Origin: an uncultured Dehalococcoidia bacterium
GTDB taxonomy: Bacteria; Chloroflexota; Dehalococcoidia; Lucifugimonadales; CATQGZ01
Assembly (NCBI GenBank): GCA_958295685.1
Contig: OY282365.1
Span: 930,001-994,000, forward strand
Reading direction: 5' to 3'
Length of the DNA stretch: 64,000 nucleotides
A program made the translations under genes and the position numbers. Positions 1 through 7,722 of this stretch are shown here, one piece after another. The notes below the pieces were generated by a model that did no database searches, had not been told where the DNA came from, and saw nothing but the letters and a program-made list of their open reading frames with translations. Within the stretch, counting starts at the first letter, position 1. Every line of letters begins with the position of its first letter.

Positions 1-762
1 GATCGCTCCGTCCGTGTCTCTGTAGTACCCGTGGATGATCGTGTCTACCCCGGCGTCCAGGGCGTTGACGATGGCCTGAGTGGAGACGCAGTGCGCTGCG
101 GCGTGCTTGCCGAACTTGTGGGCCTCGTCGCAGATCGCCGTCATCTCTTCCACGCTAAACGAGGGGCGGAACGGGAACGAGGTGAGGGTGCTGCCGCCGG
201 TCGCGGTGATCTTGATGAAGTCGGCGCCTTCCTTAATGAGCTGGCGCACCGCCGCGCGGCACTCGACTTCGCCCGTGGCCTCTATTCCGAAGTAGCTGAG
301 ATGGCCGCCTATGATGGCTATGGGCCGCCCGCTCAGGAGCAGAGCGGGGGACGGGGTGATGCCCATCTCTACGGCCTGGCGCAGCATGAAGGTGGTTCGA
401 TTCTTGGCGCCGCAGTCGCGCACGGTGGTGACGCCGGAGTAGAGGTGCGTCCGCGCGTTCTTTGCGGCCTGCAGCGTCAGGACTTCGTCCGGCAGCAGAG
501 TGAGGTCGTCGCCGGCGCGCCCGTCGCCTATGCCGATCAGGTGGACGTGGGAGTCTACGAGTCCTGGGAGCGCCGTCTTGTCCTCGTAGACGATCTCCTC
601 CACGCTCGCTCCTTCGGGGGGCACGACCTCTTCCTCCGGCCCGACGGCTCTGACGGCGTCTCCCCGGGTGAGGATGGCGCCGCGCTCGATCGGCGGCCCT
701 CCGAGGCCGTCGATTACGCGCGCCGCCTTGATGAGCCTGAACTCGGGGCCTCGGTCGGGCAT
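1..762 (-). CDS. Amidohydrolase family protein (3' end cut by window)
   Basis: Read on the minus strand from ATG at 762, with GAAGGAGAG just upstream, and open to the window edge (254 codons seen). The product starts like imidazolonepropionase or Xaa-Pro-dipeptidase-type amidohydrolases: an N-terminal beta-sandwich, then LVDSHVHL giving the HxH metal motif near residue 75, then TTVRDCG and an HCVS metal-ligand histidine near residue 234. The family hydrolyses cyclic amides or peptides with one or two metals in the cytoplasm. It is the last visible gene of the leftward D-aminoacylase/aldolase operon. The exact substrate cannot be read from the sequence. Confidence 0.85.
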   Translation of the reverse strand, partial: MPDRGPEFRLIKAARVIDGLGGPPIERGAILTRGDAVRAVGPEEEVVPPEGASVEEIVYEDKTALPGLVDSHVHLIGIGDGRAGDDLTLLPDEVLTLQAAKNARTHLYSGVTTVRDCGAKNRTTFMLRQAVEMGITPSPALLLSGRPIAIIGGHLSYFGIEATGEVECRAAVRQLIKEGADFIKITATGGSTLTSFPFRPSFSVEEMTAICDEAHKFGKHAAAHCVSTQAIVNALDAGVDTIIHGYYRDTDGAI

Positions 763-808
763 GGTGCTCTCCTTCGGGGTGTGGTGGTACGCTTGTGACG
801 CGGCGCGC

Positions 809-1543
809 TTACCAGGCGATCCCGGATTTCCGGCCGTGGGCCTCGAGGATGTCTTCCAGCGCGCCCTTGGCGAGTCCCAGCACGTTGACGCTCTCGGTGT
901 AGTCTCCCCACCAGCGCTTGCCCGCCGCCTCGATCTTGGCCGTCGCCTTTTCGTATGCCTCCGCGACCCTGGGGTCGTCGTGGCCGCCGGGTATGCCCAG
1001 CGACTGGGCCATGTCTTCCGGACCGCCGCCGAAGTAGTCGATCCCGTCCACCTCCAGTATCTCGTCGAGGGCGTTCACCGTCTCTATGTTCTCGATCTGA
1101 GGGACGACGACGACGTTCGCGTTGACTTGGTCGAACAACTCGGCCCTGTCCTGGCCGTCCTGGTGTAGGACCATGGAGTAGCTGGTCGAGCTCCTGAGTC
1201 CGATGGGCTGGAAGTAGGTGTACTTGACCAGGTCCTCGGCCTCCTGCTTGGTCAGCAGATTGGGCACCGTTATCTGGCGTATGCCGCGGTCGAGGTAGGA
1301 CAGTATGGTGCTCTCGCGTCCGTCGGGGATGCGCATGGTCGGCGTGATGTCGAAGCCGTCGGCGATCCGGCACATGGTGCCGATCTGCCCGGGGGTCACC
1401 GGGGAGTGCTGGGCGTCGAAGTTTACGAAGTCGAGGCCCATCCTTCCGGCCAGTTCGACCAGCTCCTCCGAGGGCTCGCTCATCGATATCCCCAGGGCCT
1501 TCTCTCCCTTTTCTATCCGCTCCAGAATCTTGTTCCTGAACAT
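809..1543 (-). CDS. HpcH/HpaI-type aldolase/citrate lyase family protein
   Basis: A 244-residue protein, the usual length for class II pyruvate aldolases of the HpaI (2,4-dihydroxyhept-2-ene-dioate / 2-dehydro-3-deoxyglucarate) group. The metal-binding Glu lies in PQIEN (near 145) and the Asp in GPEDM (near 170). The general-base histidine is present in FDAQHSP, where most relatives have DxEHGP, so one neighbouring acidic residue is changed to Gln. ATG at 1543 follows AAGGGAGG at good spacing. It sits between the two amidohydrolases on the same strand and probably shares their transcript. Cleavage of a 2-keto-3-deoxy acid to pyruvate plus an aldehyde is the family reaction; the real substrate is unknown. 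Confidence 0.88.
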   Translation of the reverse strand: MFRNKILERIEKGEKALGISMSEPSEELVELAGRMGLDFVNFDAQHSPVTPGQIGTMCRIADGFDITPTMRIPDGRESTILSYLDRGIRQITVPNLLTKQEAEDLVKYTYFQPIGLRSSTSYSMVLHQDGQDRAELFDQVNANVVVVPQIENIETVNALDEILEVDGIDYFGGGPEDMAQSLGIPGGHDDPRVAEAYEKATAKIEAAGKRWWGDYTESVNVLGLAKGALEDILEAHGRKSGIAW

Positions 1544-1610
1544 GGTGGCCTCCCTTGATTGTGAAATCGCCTCCCCTAACCGGGGATTCGCATGAGCCAG
1601 TCTACATTAG

Positions 1611-3212
1611 TTAGGCCCCGCGGCGTAGTACCCTTCCCGGCCTTGCGCCCGTGTGCCGGCCCTGGTCAATGACGGCTGTGCCCGCAACCAGTACGAACGG
1701 CATCCCGTCCGGGTAACGCTGCGGGTCGTCATACGTGGCGTTGTCGATAACCGTCTTGGGATCGAACACGACCAGGTCGGCCGCCAGTCCATCCTCGATC
1801 TGGCCGCGGTCGCTGAGTCCAAGACGCCGGGCGGGGAATCCGGTCATCTTGTGGACTGCGTTCTCCAGAGACAGAACGGCGGGCTGCTCCCTGACGTAGC
1901 GTCCCAGCACCCTGGGATAGGTCCCGTAGAACCTCGGGTGGGGCCTTCCGGTACCGTAGAAGCCGTGCGGAGAGATCGCCCGCCCGTCGGACCCGATCAT
2001 CGACAGCGGGTGTCCCAAGAAGTGCCGGACGTCGCTCTCGATGCGGTTGTGTACGAGCGTCATCACGTTGCCGCCCTCATCCTCGACCATCTGCAGGACG
2101 GCTTCTGCGGGATCGGCTCCCCTTTCCGCCGCGATCTCCTCAACCGAGCGTCCGACGAGGCCCTGATTGTTCTCCGCGCGGGCGAAGGCTATGAGCCAGG
2201 CGTCCCAACGGGGCGGGACCTCCCGCACTCCGGCGGCGACCTCCTCACGGATGCGGGCGCGAGTGTCGGGGTCCCGCAGCCTTGCCATGTAGTCGCCGAC
2301 CGTCCCTGCCTGCGCCCAGCTCGGCACGACCTGCTTGAGGCCGGCGCCGGCTGCCGTGTACGGGTACACGTCGTAGGTGACGTCCAGTCCTTCGTCTCCG
2401 GCTCTTTCGAAGATGCCCACCATGCGGGGCCCGTCTCCGTAGGCGCTCCTCTCGGTGATCGACAGGTGGGAGAACTGCACGGGGATACCTGCTCGCCTGC
2501 CTATGTCGACGGCCTCCTCGATAGCTGACAGGCGCCTACCTGCGCCGACCCGGGCGTGGGTCGCATAGAAGGCGCCGTCGTAGTGGGAGATCGACTGGCA
2601 GAGTGCGACGATCTCATCCGTGGAGGCGTAACCCGAGGGTGCGCCGGACAGGCCGGTCGATATGGAGAAGGCTCCCTGTTCGATGGCCTGGGCGGCCAGG
2701 CTTTGCATCTCTCGCAGCCTGTCGGGGTCTACCGGCGCGTCGTCCAGCGCGCCCACGGCCACGCGCAGCGCGGCGTGACCGACCTGTGGAGCCACGTTGA
2801 TGCTGATTCCGTTGGACTCCAGGTCGTCGGCCCAGTCGTCGAGGGTGTCCCACGTCCACGCCATCCTGGAGATAAGCGTCTTTTCGAGCTGCTTCTGCAG
2901 GGCCTCCGGCCCGGCGCTTCCGGCCGGAAAGGGCGAGAAGCTGCAGTTGCCCGTAACCTCCGTGGTCACGCCCTGGTACGTCTTGCTCTCTCCGCCTGGG
3001 TCTTCGAACAGCGTGAGGTCGGAGTGGCCGTGGACGTCGATGAAGCCTGGAGCGACCACGAGGCCGCGGGCGTCTATCTTCCGCCGCGCCTCCGTGTTGG
3101 ACAACCTGCCGATAGCGGCGATCCTGCCGTCGGAGACTCCGACGTCACCTCTGAACGAGGGGCTGCCCGTGCCGTCGACTATGGTTCCGTGGAGTATCAG
3201 CGTGTCGAGCAT
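1611..3212 (-). CDS. N-acyl-D-amino-acid deacylase (D-aminoacylase) family amidohydrolase
   Basis: A 533-residue amidohydrolase with the D-aminoacylase signature: LILHGTIVDGTG at the N-terminus, GFIDVHGHSD (HxH) near residue 60, and the GVTTEVTGNCSFSPFP segment that carries the metal-bridging Cys typical of this family. Later come the HARVG and QFSHL histidines, a GSDGR aspartate and an RPHPRFYGTYPR stretch. The enzyme removes acyl groups from N-acyl-D-amino acids. A paralog of the same length lies at 27821-29428. It is the first gene of the leftward operon and lies about 60 nt downstream of a repeat-bearing leader whose promoter is at 3510-3538. A cytoplasmic location is inferred because no signal peptide is visible. 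Confidence 0.9.
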   Translation of the reverse strand: MLDTLILHGTIVDGTGSPSFRGDVGVSDGRIAAIGRLSNTEARRKIDARGLVVAPGFIDVHGHSDLTLFEDPGGESKTYQGVTTEVTGNCSFSPFPAGSAGPEALQKQLEKTLISRMAWTWDTLDDWADDLESNGISINVAPQVGHAALRVAVGALDDAPVDPDRLREMQSLAAQAIEQGAFSISTGLSGAPSGYASTDEIVALCQSISHYDGAFYATHARVGAGRRLSAIEEAVDIGRRAGIPVQFSHLSITERSAYGDGPRMVGIFERAGDEGLDVTYDVYPYTAAGAGLKQVVPSWAQAGTVGDYMARLRDPDTRARIREEVAAGVREVPPRWDAWLIAFARAENNQGLVGRSVEEIAAERGADPAEAVLQMVEDEGGNVMTLVHNRIESDVRHFLGHPLSMIGSDGRAISPHGFYGTGRPHPRFYGTYPRVLGRYVREQPAVLSLENAVHKMTGFPARRLGLSDRGQIEDGLAADLVVFDPKTVIDNATYDDPQRYPDGMPFVLVAGTAVIDQGRHTGARPGRVLRRGA

Positions 3213-3340
3213 CGTGCCGTCCCCAGCGCCGGCAGCCTCTGGGATCGGCGGCTCCCGGAAATTTTTACGGGAAGTGTCAGATTTTTCAGGCTTCTCCGTA
3301 GCTGAGTCGTAGCTGGGAGGGCCTCAAACGGCTCGGAATT

Positions 3341-3446
3341 ACGTGACACTATGTGACAGTTATGTGACACTTATCTGACAGTTATGTGACAGTTATCTGA
3401 CACTTTTGTGACAGTTTGTGACACTTTTGTGACACTATCTGACAGG
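3341..3446 (-). repeat. Array A1: ten units spaced 10-11 bp
   Basis: On the plus strand TGACA cores start at 3344, 3354, 3365, 3376, 3387, 3398, 3409, 3419, 3430 and 3440, so each step is one helical turn. On the transcribed (minus) strand the units read TGTCACA or TGTCAGA followed by TAAC, TAAG or AAAG. There are no spacers of CRISPR length. The inverted unit at 3275 matches the TGTCAGA version. Confidence 0.9.
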
Positions 3447-3509
3447 TCAACGCAGGCGATGCAGGAGTCCTGCGGGCGGTTTGTGGAGAGGCGGCTGTGT
3501 CATGGGGAT

Positions 3510-3538
3510 ACTCTAGCACAGCGGTTCGGGGTTGTCAA
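3510..3538 (-). promoter_or_regulatory. Sigma-70-type promoter of element A1
   Basis: On the minus strand TTGACA at 3538-3533 and TAGAGT at 3515-3510 are separated by exactly 17 nt. The same spacer sequence with the same boxes recurs in elements A2 and A3. It would transcribe through the repeat array into the gene starting at 3212. Confidence 0.75.
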
Positions 3539-3632
3539 TTGTCTGAATCAGGATTCTCAGGATTGGGAGGCGTGGGAGATTCAGGGTGGGCGGGTGGGAG
3601 ACCCAGCCTCCGGCTGCCAGCCGGCCCAGCCC

Positions 3633-3898
3633 TTGACAACCGCGAACCCATGTACTAGGATATTCGCACGGAAGGAACGCAGCCATGATCACGCCGAACC
3701 ACGTTCACGGAACCAACCGGCCCGTAAGGGCGCACAAGGGGCGCCCTCACCCCCGGGACCTGTCCCACAATTGCCCCAGAACTGTACCGGTCCCGTTCCA
3801 CGTCTGTTCCACAAGTGCCCCACATTTGTTCCACGAAATCGAACCCTCAGCTACGAGATGGGACAAAATGGAACAGTTTGGGACAGTTTTCGGCAAAA
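3633..3898 (+). promoter_or_regulatory. Leader element B1 upstream of the ABC importer
   Basis: TTGACA (3633-3638), a 17-nt spacer and TAGGAT (3656-3661) form a promoter like that of A1 and point the opposite way; the two -35 boxes lie about 95 bp apart. Then come seven units starting at 3761, 3772, 3783, 3794, 3805, 3816 and 3827 (exact 11-bp period, consensus TGTYCCACAAN), the core CCTCAGCTACGAGATGG, three inverted units (GGGACA, GGAACA, GGGACA at 3860, 3870 and 3880) and a TTTTCGGCAAAA tail. About 95 bases from 3804 to 3898 are identical to element B2 at 55.7 kb. The next gene downstream is the substrate-binding protein at 4119. Confidence 0.78.
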
Positions 3899-3966
3899 CC
3901 GGCCCTGCCCCACCTGCTCGAACCCGGCTCCCCTCCGAACAGGCCGAGCGGTGGCAGGGGCCGGCC
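3899..3966 (+). terminator. GC-rich hairpin after element B1
   Basis: CCGGCCCTGCCCCACC at 3899-3914 can pair with GGTGGCAGGGGCCGG at 3952-3966 with small bulges, giving a stem of about 14 pairs around a 37-nt loop. There is no T-tract, so it may be an attenuator or a structural element and not a classical terminator. It lies between array B1 and the binding-protein gene. Confidence 0.4.
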
Positions 3967-4024
3967 TTGTGCCCGCACGCCGCACGGTGGCAGCCAAAAT
4001 CCCCGCTACATCGCCAACACGGAC

Positions 4025-4053
4025 TTGACATTCGATTATGGGACGGTTACCTT
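4025..4053 (+). promoter_or_regulatory. Possible second promoter of the ABC importer
   Basis: TTGACA at 4025-4030 is followed after 17 nt by TACCTT (4048-4053), 66 nt before the likely start of the substrate-binding protein. The -10 box is weak, so this is tentative. It would bypass element B1. Confidence 0.4.
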
Positions 4054-4118
4054 ATCCGACAATCGGCGCGGGACCTGTGCGCCGGATGCTTGCTTAGCAG
4101 TTAAATGAAAGGAAAGAG

Positions 4119-6314
4119 GTGAAGCGATTGACTAAGGGAAAGATCACCCTGCTCGTGGGTCTGGTCACGGCGGCCATGGCTCTCGCGTTGGCGGGGGCAT
4201 GTGGCGGTGGCGACGACGATGCGGATCCAACGGCTACGGCAAGGCCGGCAGCAGCTACGCCCACGCCTACCACCGCCGCCGCCATGACCGAAGACGAAGA
4301 CACTGACGACATGATGGAAACTACCGAGGCGACGATGATGGAGGCCCCGGAGTTCACCGGGTCCTTCGCTTGGACGGGGGCGGTCCCCTCCCAGTTCAAC
4401 GAGGCCCCGATGCTGGCGGCCAGGGTCGCAGCCGGTGAGCTTCCCAAACTCGAGGACCGGTTGCCCGTCGCTGAGGACGTCTTGGTGATACCGGTCGTCG
4501 AGGAGATCGGCGAGTACGGCGGCACGTGGCGCAGGGGCTTCAGCGGCCCCGGCGACGGTCAGAACATGGACCGCGTCATGATGGACCACCCGCTCATGTA
4601 CGACTTGGACGGCGCCACGATCCTGCCCAACCTGCTGAAAGACTGGGAGATCAGCGCCGACGGCCTGACCTACACCTTCAAGCTCCGCAGGGGGATGAAG
4701 TGGTCGGATGGCGAGCCGTTCACGGCGGACGACTTCATCTGGGCGAACGAGAACATCGTTCGCAACGAGAAGCTCAACCCGAAGAAAGAGGGACGCCTGG
4801 GCTTCTCGACCTACGGCCCGGTCCTGAGGAAGATCGACGACGCTACCTTCACGGCCAGCTTCACCGAGCCGCAGGCCGGATTCCTGGACGAGATGGCCAC
4901 GTATCGAATCGCCGGGTACACCCTGAACGGCAGGGTGGGCGCCCCGCTGTTCGCTCCGGCACACTTCCTCGAGCAGTTCCACGAGGACTTCGCCGACATG
5001 ACAGCGCTGGAGAGCATGATCGAGGACGAGGGCTTCGAGAACTGGGAGACCTTCTTCAAGAACAAGATCGACGTTCACAAGACCGCCGAGAGCCCGAACG
5101 TCGGCGCCTGGATCGTGACCAAGCCGAACACGGGCGAGACGTGGGAGTTCGAGCGCAACCCGTACTTCTACGCAGTCGACCCGGCAGGGAACCAGCTTCC
5201 CTACATCGACAAGATCGAGGCGAGGCTGTACTCGGACAACGAGGTCCACAACCTCAGGGGCATCGCGGGCGAGTACGACTTCAACCACCGCGCAATCGAG
5301 TTCGCCAAGCTCCCGGTCTTCAAGGAGAACGAGGAGAAGGGCAACTACCGGATGATCCTGTGGCCCGGCGACGCCACCCTGGCGGTCTCCTTCAACTACA
5401 GCTACGGGCTCGGCGACGTGACGGAGACTCCTGACCCCGAGATCAGGAAGTGGCTGACCCACACGCGGTTCAAGCAGGGCATGTCCCACGCCATTAACCG
5501 CCCGAGGATCAACGAGCTCCTCTACTTCGGCACGGGCCTGGAGATACAGCCGACGTTCCCGACGTGGTCGGCGCACTACCCAGGCGAGGAGATCGCCAAG
5601 AGGTACACGCAGTACGACCCCGCCCTCGCCAGCCAGATACTGGACGAGGTGGGCCTGACCGAGAAGGACAGCGAGGGCTTCCGCCTGCGGACGGACGGCA
5701 GCGGCGACAGGCTGACCTTCGAGCTGACATACACCAGCGGATGGACTCCGACGAACAACCCGGCAGAACTCCTGAAGGAGTCTTGGGCCGCCGTCGGCAT
5801 CGACGTCAGGCTGAAGCAGGAAGAGGGCAAGCTCTCGGGTGAGCGGCGCGGCGGCAACGTCCAGCAGATCCACCTCGACGGCGACGTGAACGCGCGTGAG
5901 CCCACCGGTCTTATATCCGGCCGCAGCGCCTTCCCGGCCTACTCGAACTGGTACTCCCAGCGCTCAGGCTCCTACACGCTCGGCGCAGTGGTGGCCGAGC
6001 CCGACCAGTCAGACACCGCGATGTGGAGGCTGGTGGAGCTGAGCGACGAGGCAGCCAAGCTGCGCTACGTCGACCGCACAGCGAACTACATCGAGAACCA
6101 GGACATCACGTCCGAGCACCTCTACTACATAGGCCTGATCGGGCACACGGCTTCGGCCAACGGCACGATAGTGGTGAAGAACAACTTCCGCAACGTGCCG
6201 GACCCGGCCACGAACGGCTTCAGGGCCCCGAACGCATCCGCGCTCCAGAACCCCGGGAGCGGCCGCACGGTGCAGTTCTTCTTCAAGGGCGGCTTGAACG
6301 ACGCAGGGTACTAG
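4119..6314 (+). CDS. ABC transporter substrate-binding lipoprotein, peptide/nickel family (SBP_bac_5)
   Basis: A 731-residue binding protein, long for this family (usually about 500-550). Residues 1-28 form a lipoprotein signal ending in LAGAC with Cys28, followed by a low-complexity Thr/Ala/Pro and acidic linker. The mature part has the family features: LLKDWEISADGLTYTFKLR near 170, KWSDGEPFTADDF near 190, and later the WEFERNPYF and NQLPYIDKI stretches. GTG at 4119 is used here; TTG at 4128 (start MTKGK) has a better-spaced AGAGG and is equally possible. The protein would sit on the outer face of the membrane and deliver di-/oligopeptides or similar solutes to the permeases that follow. Confidence 0.9.
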   Translation: MKRLTKGKITLLVGLVTAAMALALAGACGGGDDDADPTATARPAAATPTPTTAAAMTEDEDTDDMMETTEATMMEAPEFTGSFAWTGAVPSQFNEAPMLAARVAAGELPKLEDRLPVAEDVLVIPVVEEIGEYGGTWRRGFSGPGDGQNMDRVMMDHPLMYDLDGATILPNLLKDWEISADGLTYTFKLRRGMKWSDGEPFTADDFIWANENIVRNEKLNPKKEGRLGFSTYGPVLRKIDDATFTASFTEPQAGFLDEMATYRIAGYTLNGRVGAPLFAPAHFLEQFHEDFADMTALESMIEDEGFENWETFFKNKIDVHKTAESPNVGAWIVTKPNTGETWEFERNPYFYAVDPAGNQLPYIDKIEARLYSDNEVHNLRGIAGEYDFNHRAIEFAKLPVFKENEEKGNYRMILWPGDATLAVSFNYSYGLGDVTETPDPEIRKWLTHTRFKQGMSHAINRPRINELLYFGTGLEIQPTFPTWSAHYPGEEIAKRYTQYDPALASQILDEVGLTEKDSEGFRLRTDGSGDRLTFELTYTSGWTPTNNPAELLKESWAAVGIDVRLKQEEGKLSGERRGGNVQQIHLDGDVNAREPTGLISGRSAFPAYSNWYSQRSGSYTLGAVVAEPDQSDTAMWRLVELSDEAAKLRYVDRTANYIENQDITSEHLYYIGLIGHTASANGTIVVKNNFRNVPDPATNGFRAPNASALQNPGSGRTVQFFFKGGLNDAGY

Positions 6315-6324
6315 ACAGGCCAGG

Positions 6325-6355
6325 GGCCCCGCCCGGGTCAAGAACGGGTGGGGCC
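6325..6355 (+). terminator. Hairpin after the binding-protein gene
   Basis: GGCCCCGCCCG (6325-6335) pairs with CGGGTGGGGCC (6345-6355) with one G.T wobble and a 9-nt loop, 11 nt after the stop codon. There is no T-tract. It probably protects or attenuates the transcript between the binding protein and the permeases. Confidence 0.5.
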
Positions 6356-6378
6356 TCGGAGCCGTCTTGGTGAAGACA

Positions 6379-6420
6379 TGAGAAGTTGCGCGTCCGACGA
6401 ATCGGGCGCGCAACTTCTCA
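6379..6420 (+). terminator. Perfect 14-bp inverted repeat with nested stem
   Basis: TGAGAAGTTGCGCG at 6379-6392 is perfectly complementary to CGCGCAACTTCTCA at 6407-6420. The loop itself folds as CCGA-CGAA-TCGG. It is a very stable RNA hairpin without a following T-run, placed about 100 nt before the first permease. Confidence 0.6.
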
Positions 6421-6521
6421 CATCAGCGAACGGCGAACGGCGGGCAGCCCAAGAAAGGCGCAGGCCCTGCTGACCGCCCAACGCGCAGTGTGCGAATGAC
6501 TCTCCGATTGGTGAACCCGAT

Positions 6522-7532
6522 ATGATCGCCTTCCTGATACGGCGGACGCTGCTGGCCGGATTCACGACATTCGTGATCTCGATCATAGCGTTCATGGTCA
6601 TCCAGCTGCCTCCAGGCGACTTCGCCACGACCTACGTCCAGCTCCTACTGGGGTTCGGACAGGGCTCGGGCGCCACGGGCGCCATACTGGGCGACCCGGC
6701 CATCGAACAGCAGATGAGAGAGGCTTACGGCCTCGATCAGCCGGTGGTCGTGCAGTACCTCAAGTGGCTCTGGCGCATCCTCCAGCTGGACTTCGGCATA
6801 GGTCTCGAAGCCGGCAAGAAGATCACCGAGGTGATCGGCCAGCGGCTGCTCAACACGGTCATCCTGGCGGTTGGCACCATCCTGTTCACCTGGGTGCTGG
6901 CGGTCCCCATAGGCATCTACTCCGCCGTGAAGCACAACACGCCCGCCGACTACGGAGTGACGTTCGTGGGATTCCTCGGCCTCGCCGTCCCCGACTTCCT
7001 GCTCGGCCTCGCCCTGCTGTGGATAGGGTTCGCCTACTTCGACATCAGCATCGGCGGCCTCTACTCGACCGCGTACATCAACGCGCCCTGGAGCTTCGAC
7101 AAGTTCATAGACCTGCTCAAGCACCTCTGGGTGCCCGCCATCGTCCTGGGAACGGCGGGGACCGCCGGCCTGATAAGGATCCTGCGGAATAACCTGCTGG
7201 ACGAACTAGCAAAGCCCTACGTGGTCGCCGCGCGCGCCAGGGGCATCCCAGAGTGGAGGCTGGTGCTGAAGTACCCCGTGCGGATGGCCCTGAATCCGTT
7301 CATCAGCACGATAGGATACCTGCTGCCGTTCCTCCTGTCGGGCAGCGTGATCGTCTCGGTGGTGCTGAGCCTCCCCACGCTCGGACCGACGCTGCTGAGG
7401 GCGCTTCTCGGAGAAGACCTCTTCCTGGCCGCCACGATAGTGCTCCTGCTGGGGCTGCTGACCGTGATAGGCACGCTGCTGTCCGACATCCTGCTGGTCA
7501 TTTTCGACCCCCGGATCAAGCTGGATGGATGA
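6522..7532 (+). CDS. ABC transporter permease, DppB/OppB family (copy 1)
   Basis: A 336-residue inner-membrane permease. The start MIAFLIRRTLLAGFTTFVI is the first transmembrane helix and is typical of DppB. LPPGDFA follows it, and the EAA-type cytoplasmic loop reads AARARGIPEWRLVLKYPVRMALNPF near 230-255. It ends SDILLVIFDPRIKLDG. Together with DppC and the two ATPases it would form the dipeptide-type importer fed by the lipoprotein at 4119. Two paralogs follow the ATPase genes (11043 and 12109) and share long, nearly identical DNA with this one from about residue 115 on. Confidence 0.92.
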   Translation: MIAFLIRRTLLAGFTTFVISIIAFMVIQLPPGDFATTYVQLLLGFGQGSGATGAILGDPAIEQQMREAYGLDQPVVVQYLKWLWRILQLDFGIGLEAGKKITEVIGQRLLNTVILAVGTILFTWVLAVPIGIYSAVKHNTPADYGVTFVGFLGLAVPDFLLGLALLWIGFAYFDISIGGLYSTAYINAPWSFDKFIDLLKHLWVPAIVLGTAGTAGLIRILRNNLLDELAKPYVVAARARGIPEWRLVLKYPVRMALNPFISTIGYLLPFLLSGSVIVSVVLSLPTLGPTLLRALLGEDLFLAATIVLLLGLLTVIGTLLSDILLVIFDPRIKLDG

Positions 7533-7722
7533 CACGGCCGGCCCCGCGGTGATTACGGGCGGCCACTGCCCGCGGCGTCGACGACCGTCAATCCGTTCGT
7601 CTGCGCGGTGGGACTTGCTGAGGTTCCTTATATCTGGTAGCGTAACCGTCTCACAGGCACCTTGACCTCAAAACATCGTGCCGGTCGTTTCGACCCTCGG
7701 ATCAGATTGGAGGGCTAGCCGA

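Larger units (their letters stand above)
3240..3580 (-). promoter_or_regulatory. Leader element A1 (promoter, unit array, core, inverted unit)
   Basis: Read leftwards, this holds an upstream element with two AATCCTGA copies, a TTGACA-N17-TAGAGT promoter, a short leader, ten direct units, the core CCTCCCAGCTACG at 3308-3320, one inverted unit (TGTCA on the plus strand at 3275-3279) and a CGTAAAAATTT tail. It shares promoter, leader, core and tail with the elements at 17705 and 59695. It points into the D-aminoacylase gene at 3212, so a cis-regulatory role is inferred. Copies A2 and A3 have three more bases just before the -35 box and two more in the leader. Confidence 0.75.

Noticed and set aside
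31..798. Plus-strand frame over the first 800 nt
   Set aside because: It is the shadow of the minus-strand amidohydrolase, whose metal motifs and ribosome-binding site are clear.
3341..3446. CRISPR array
   Set aside because: Units of 10-11 bp follow each other without unique spacers, and no cas1/cas2 is present; the Cas4-like gene at 50967 is far away and lies with a PLD-NTPase. The same holds for the arrays at 17846 and 59821.
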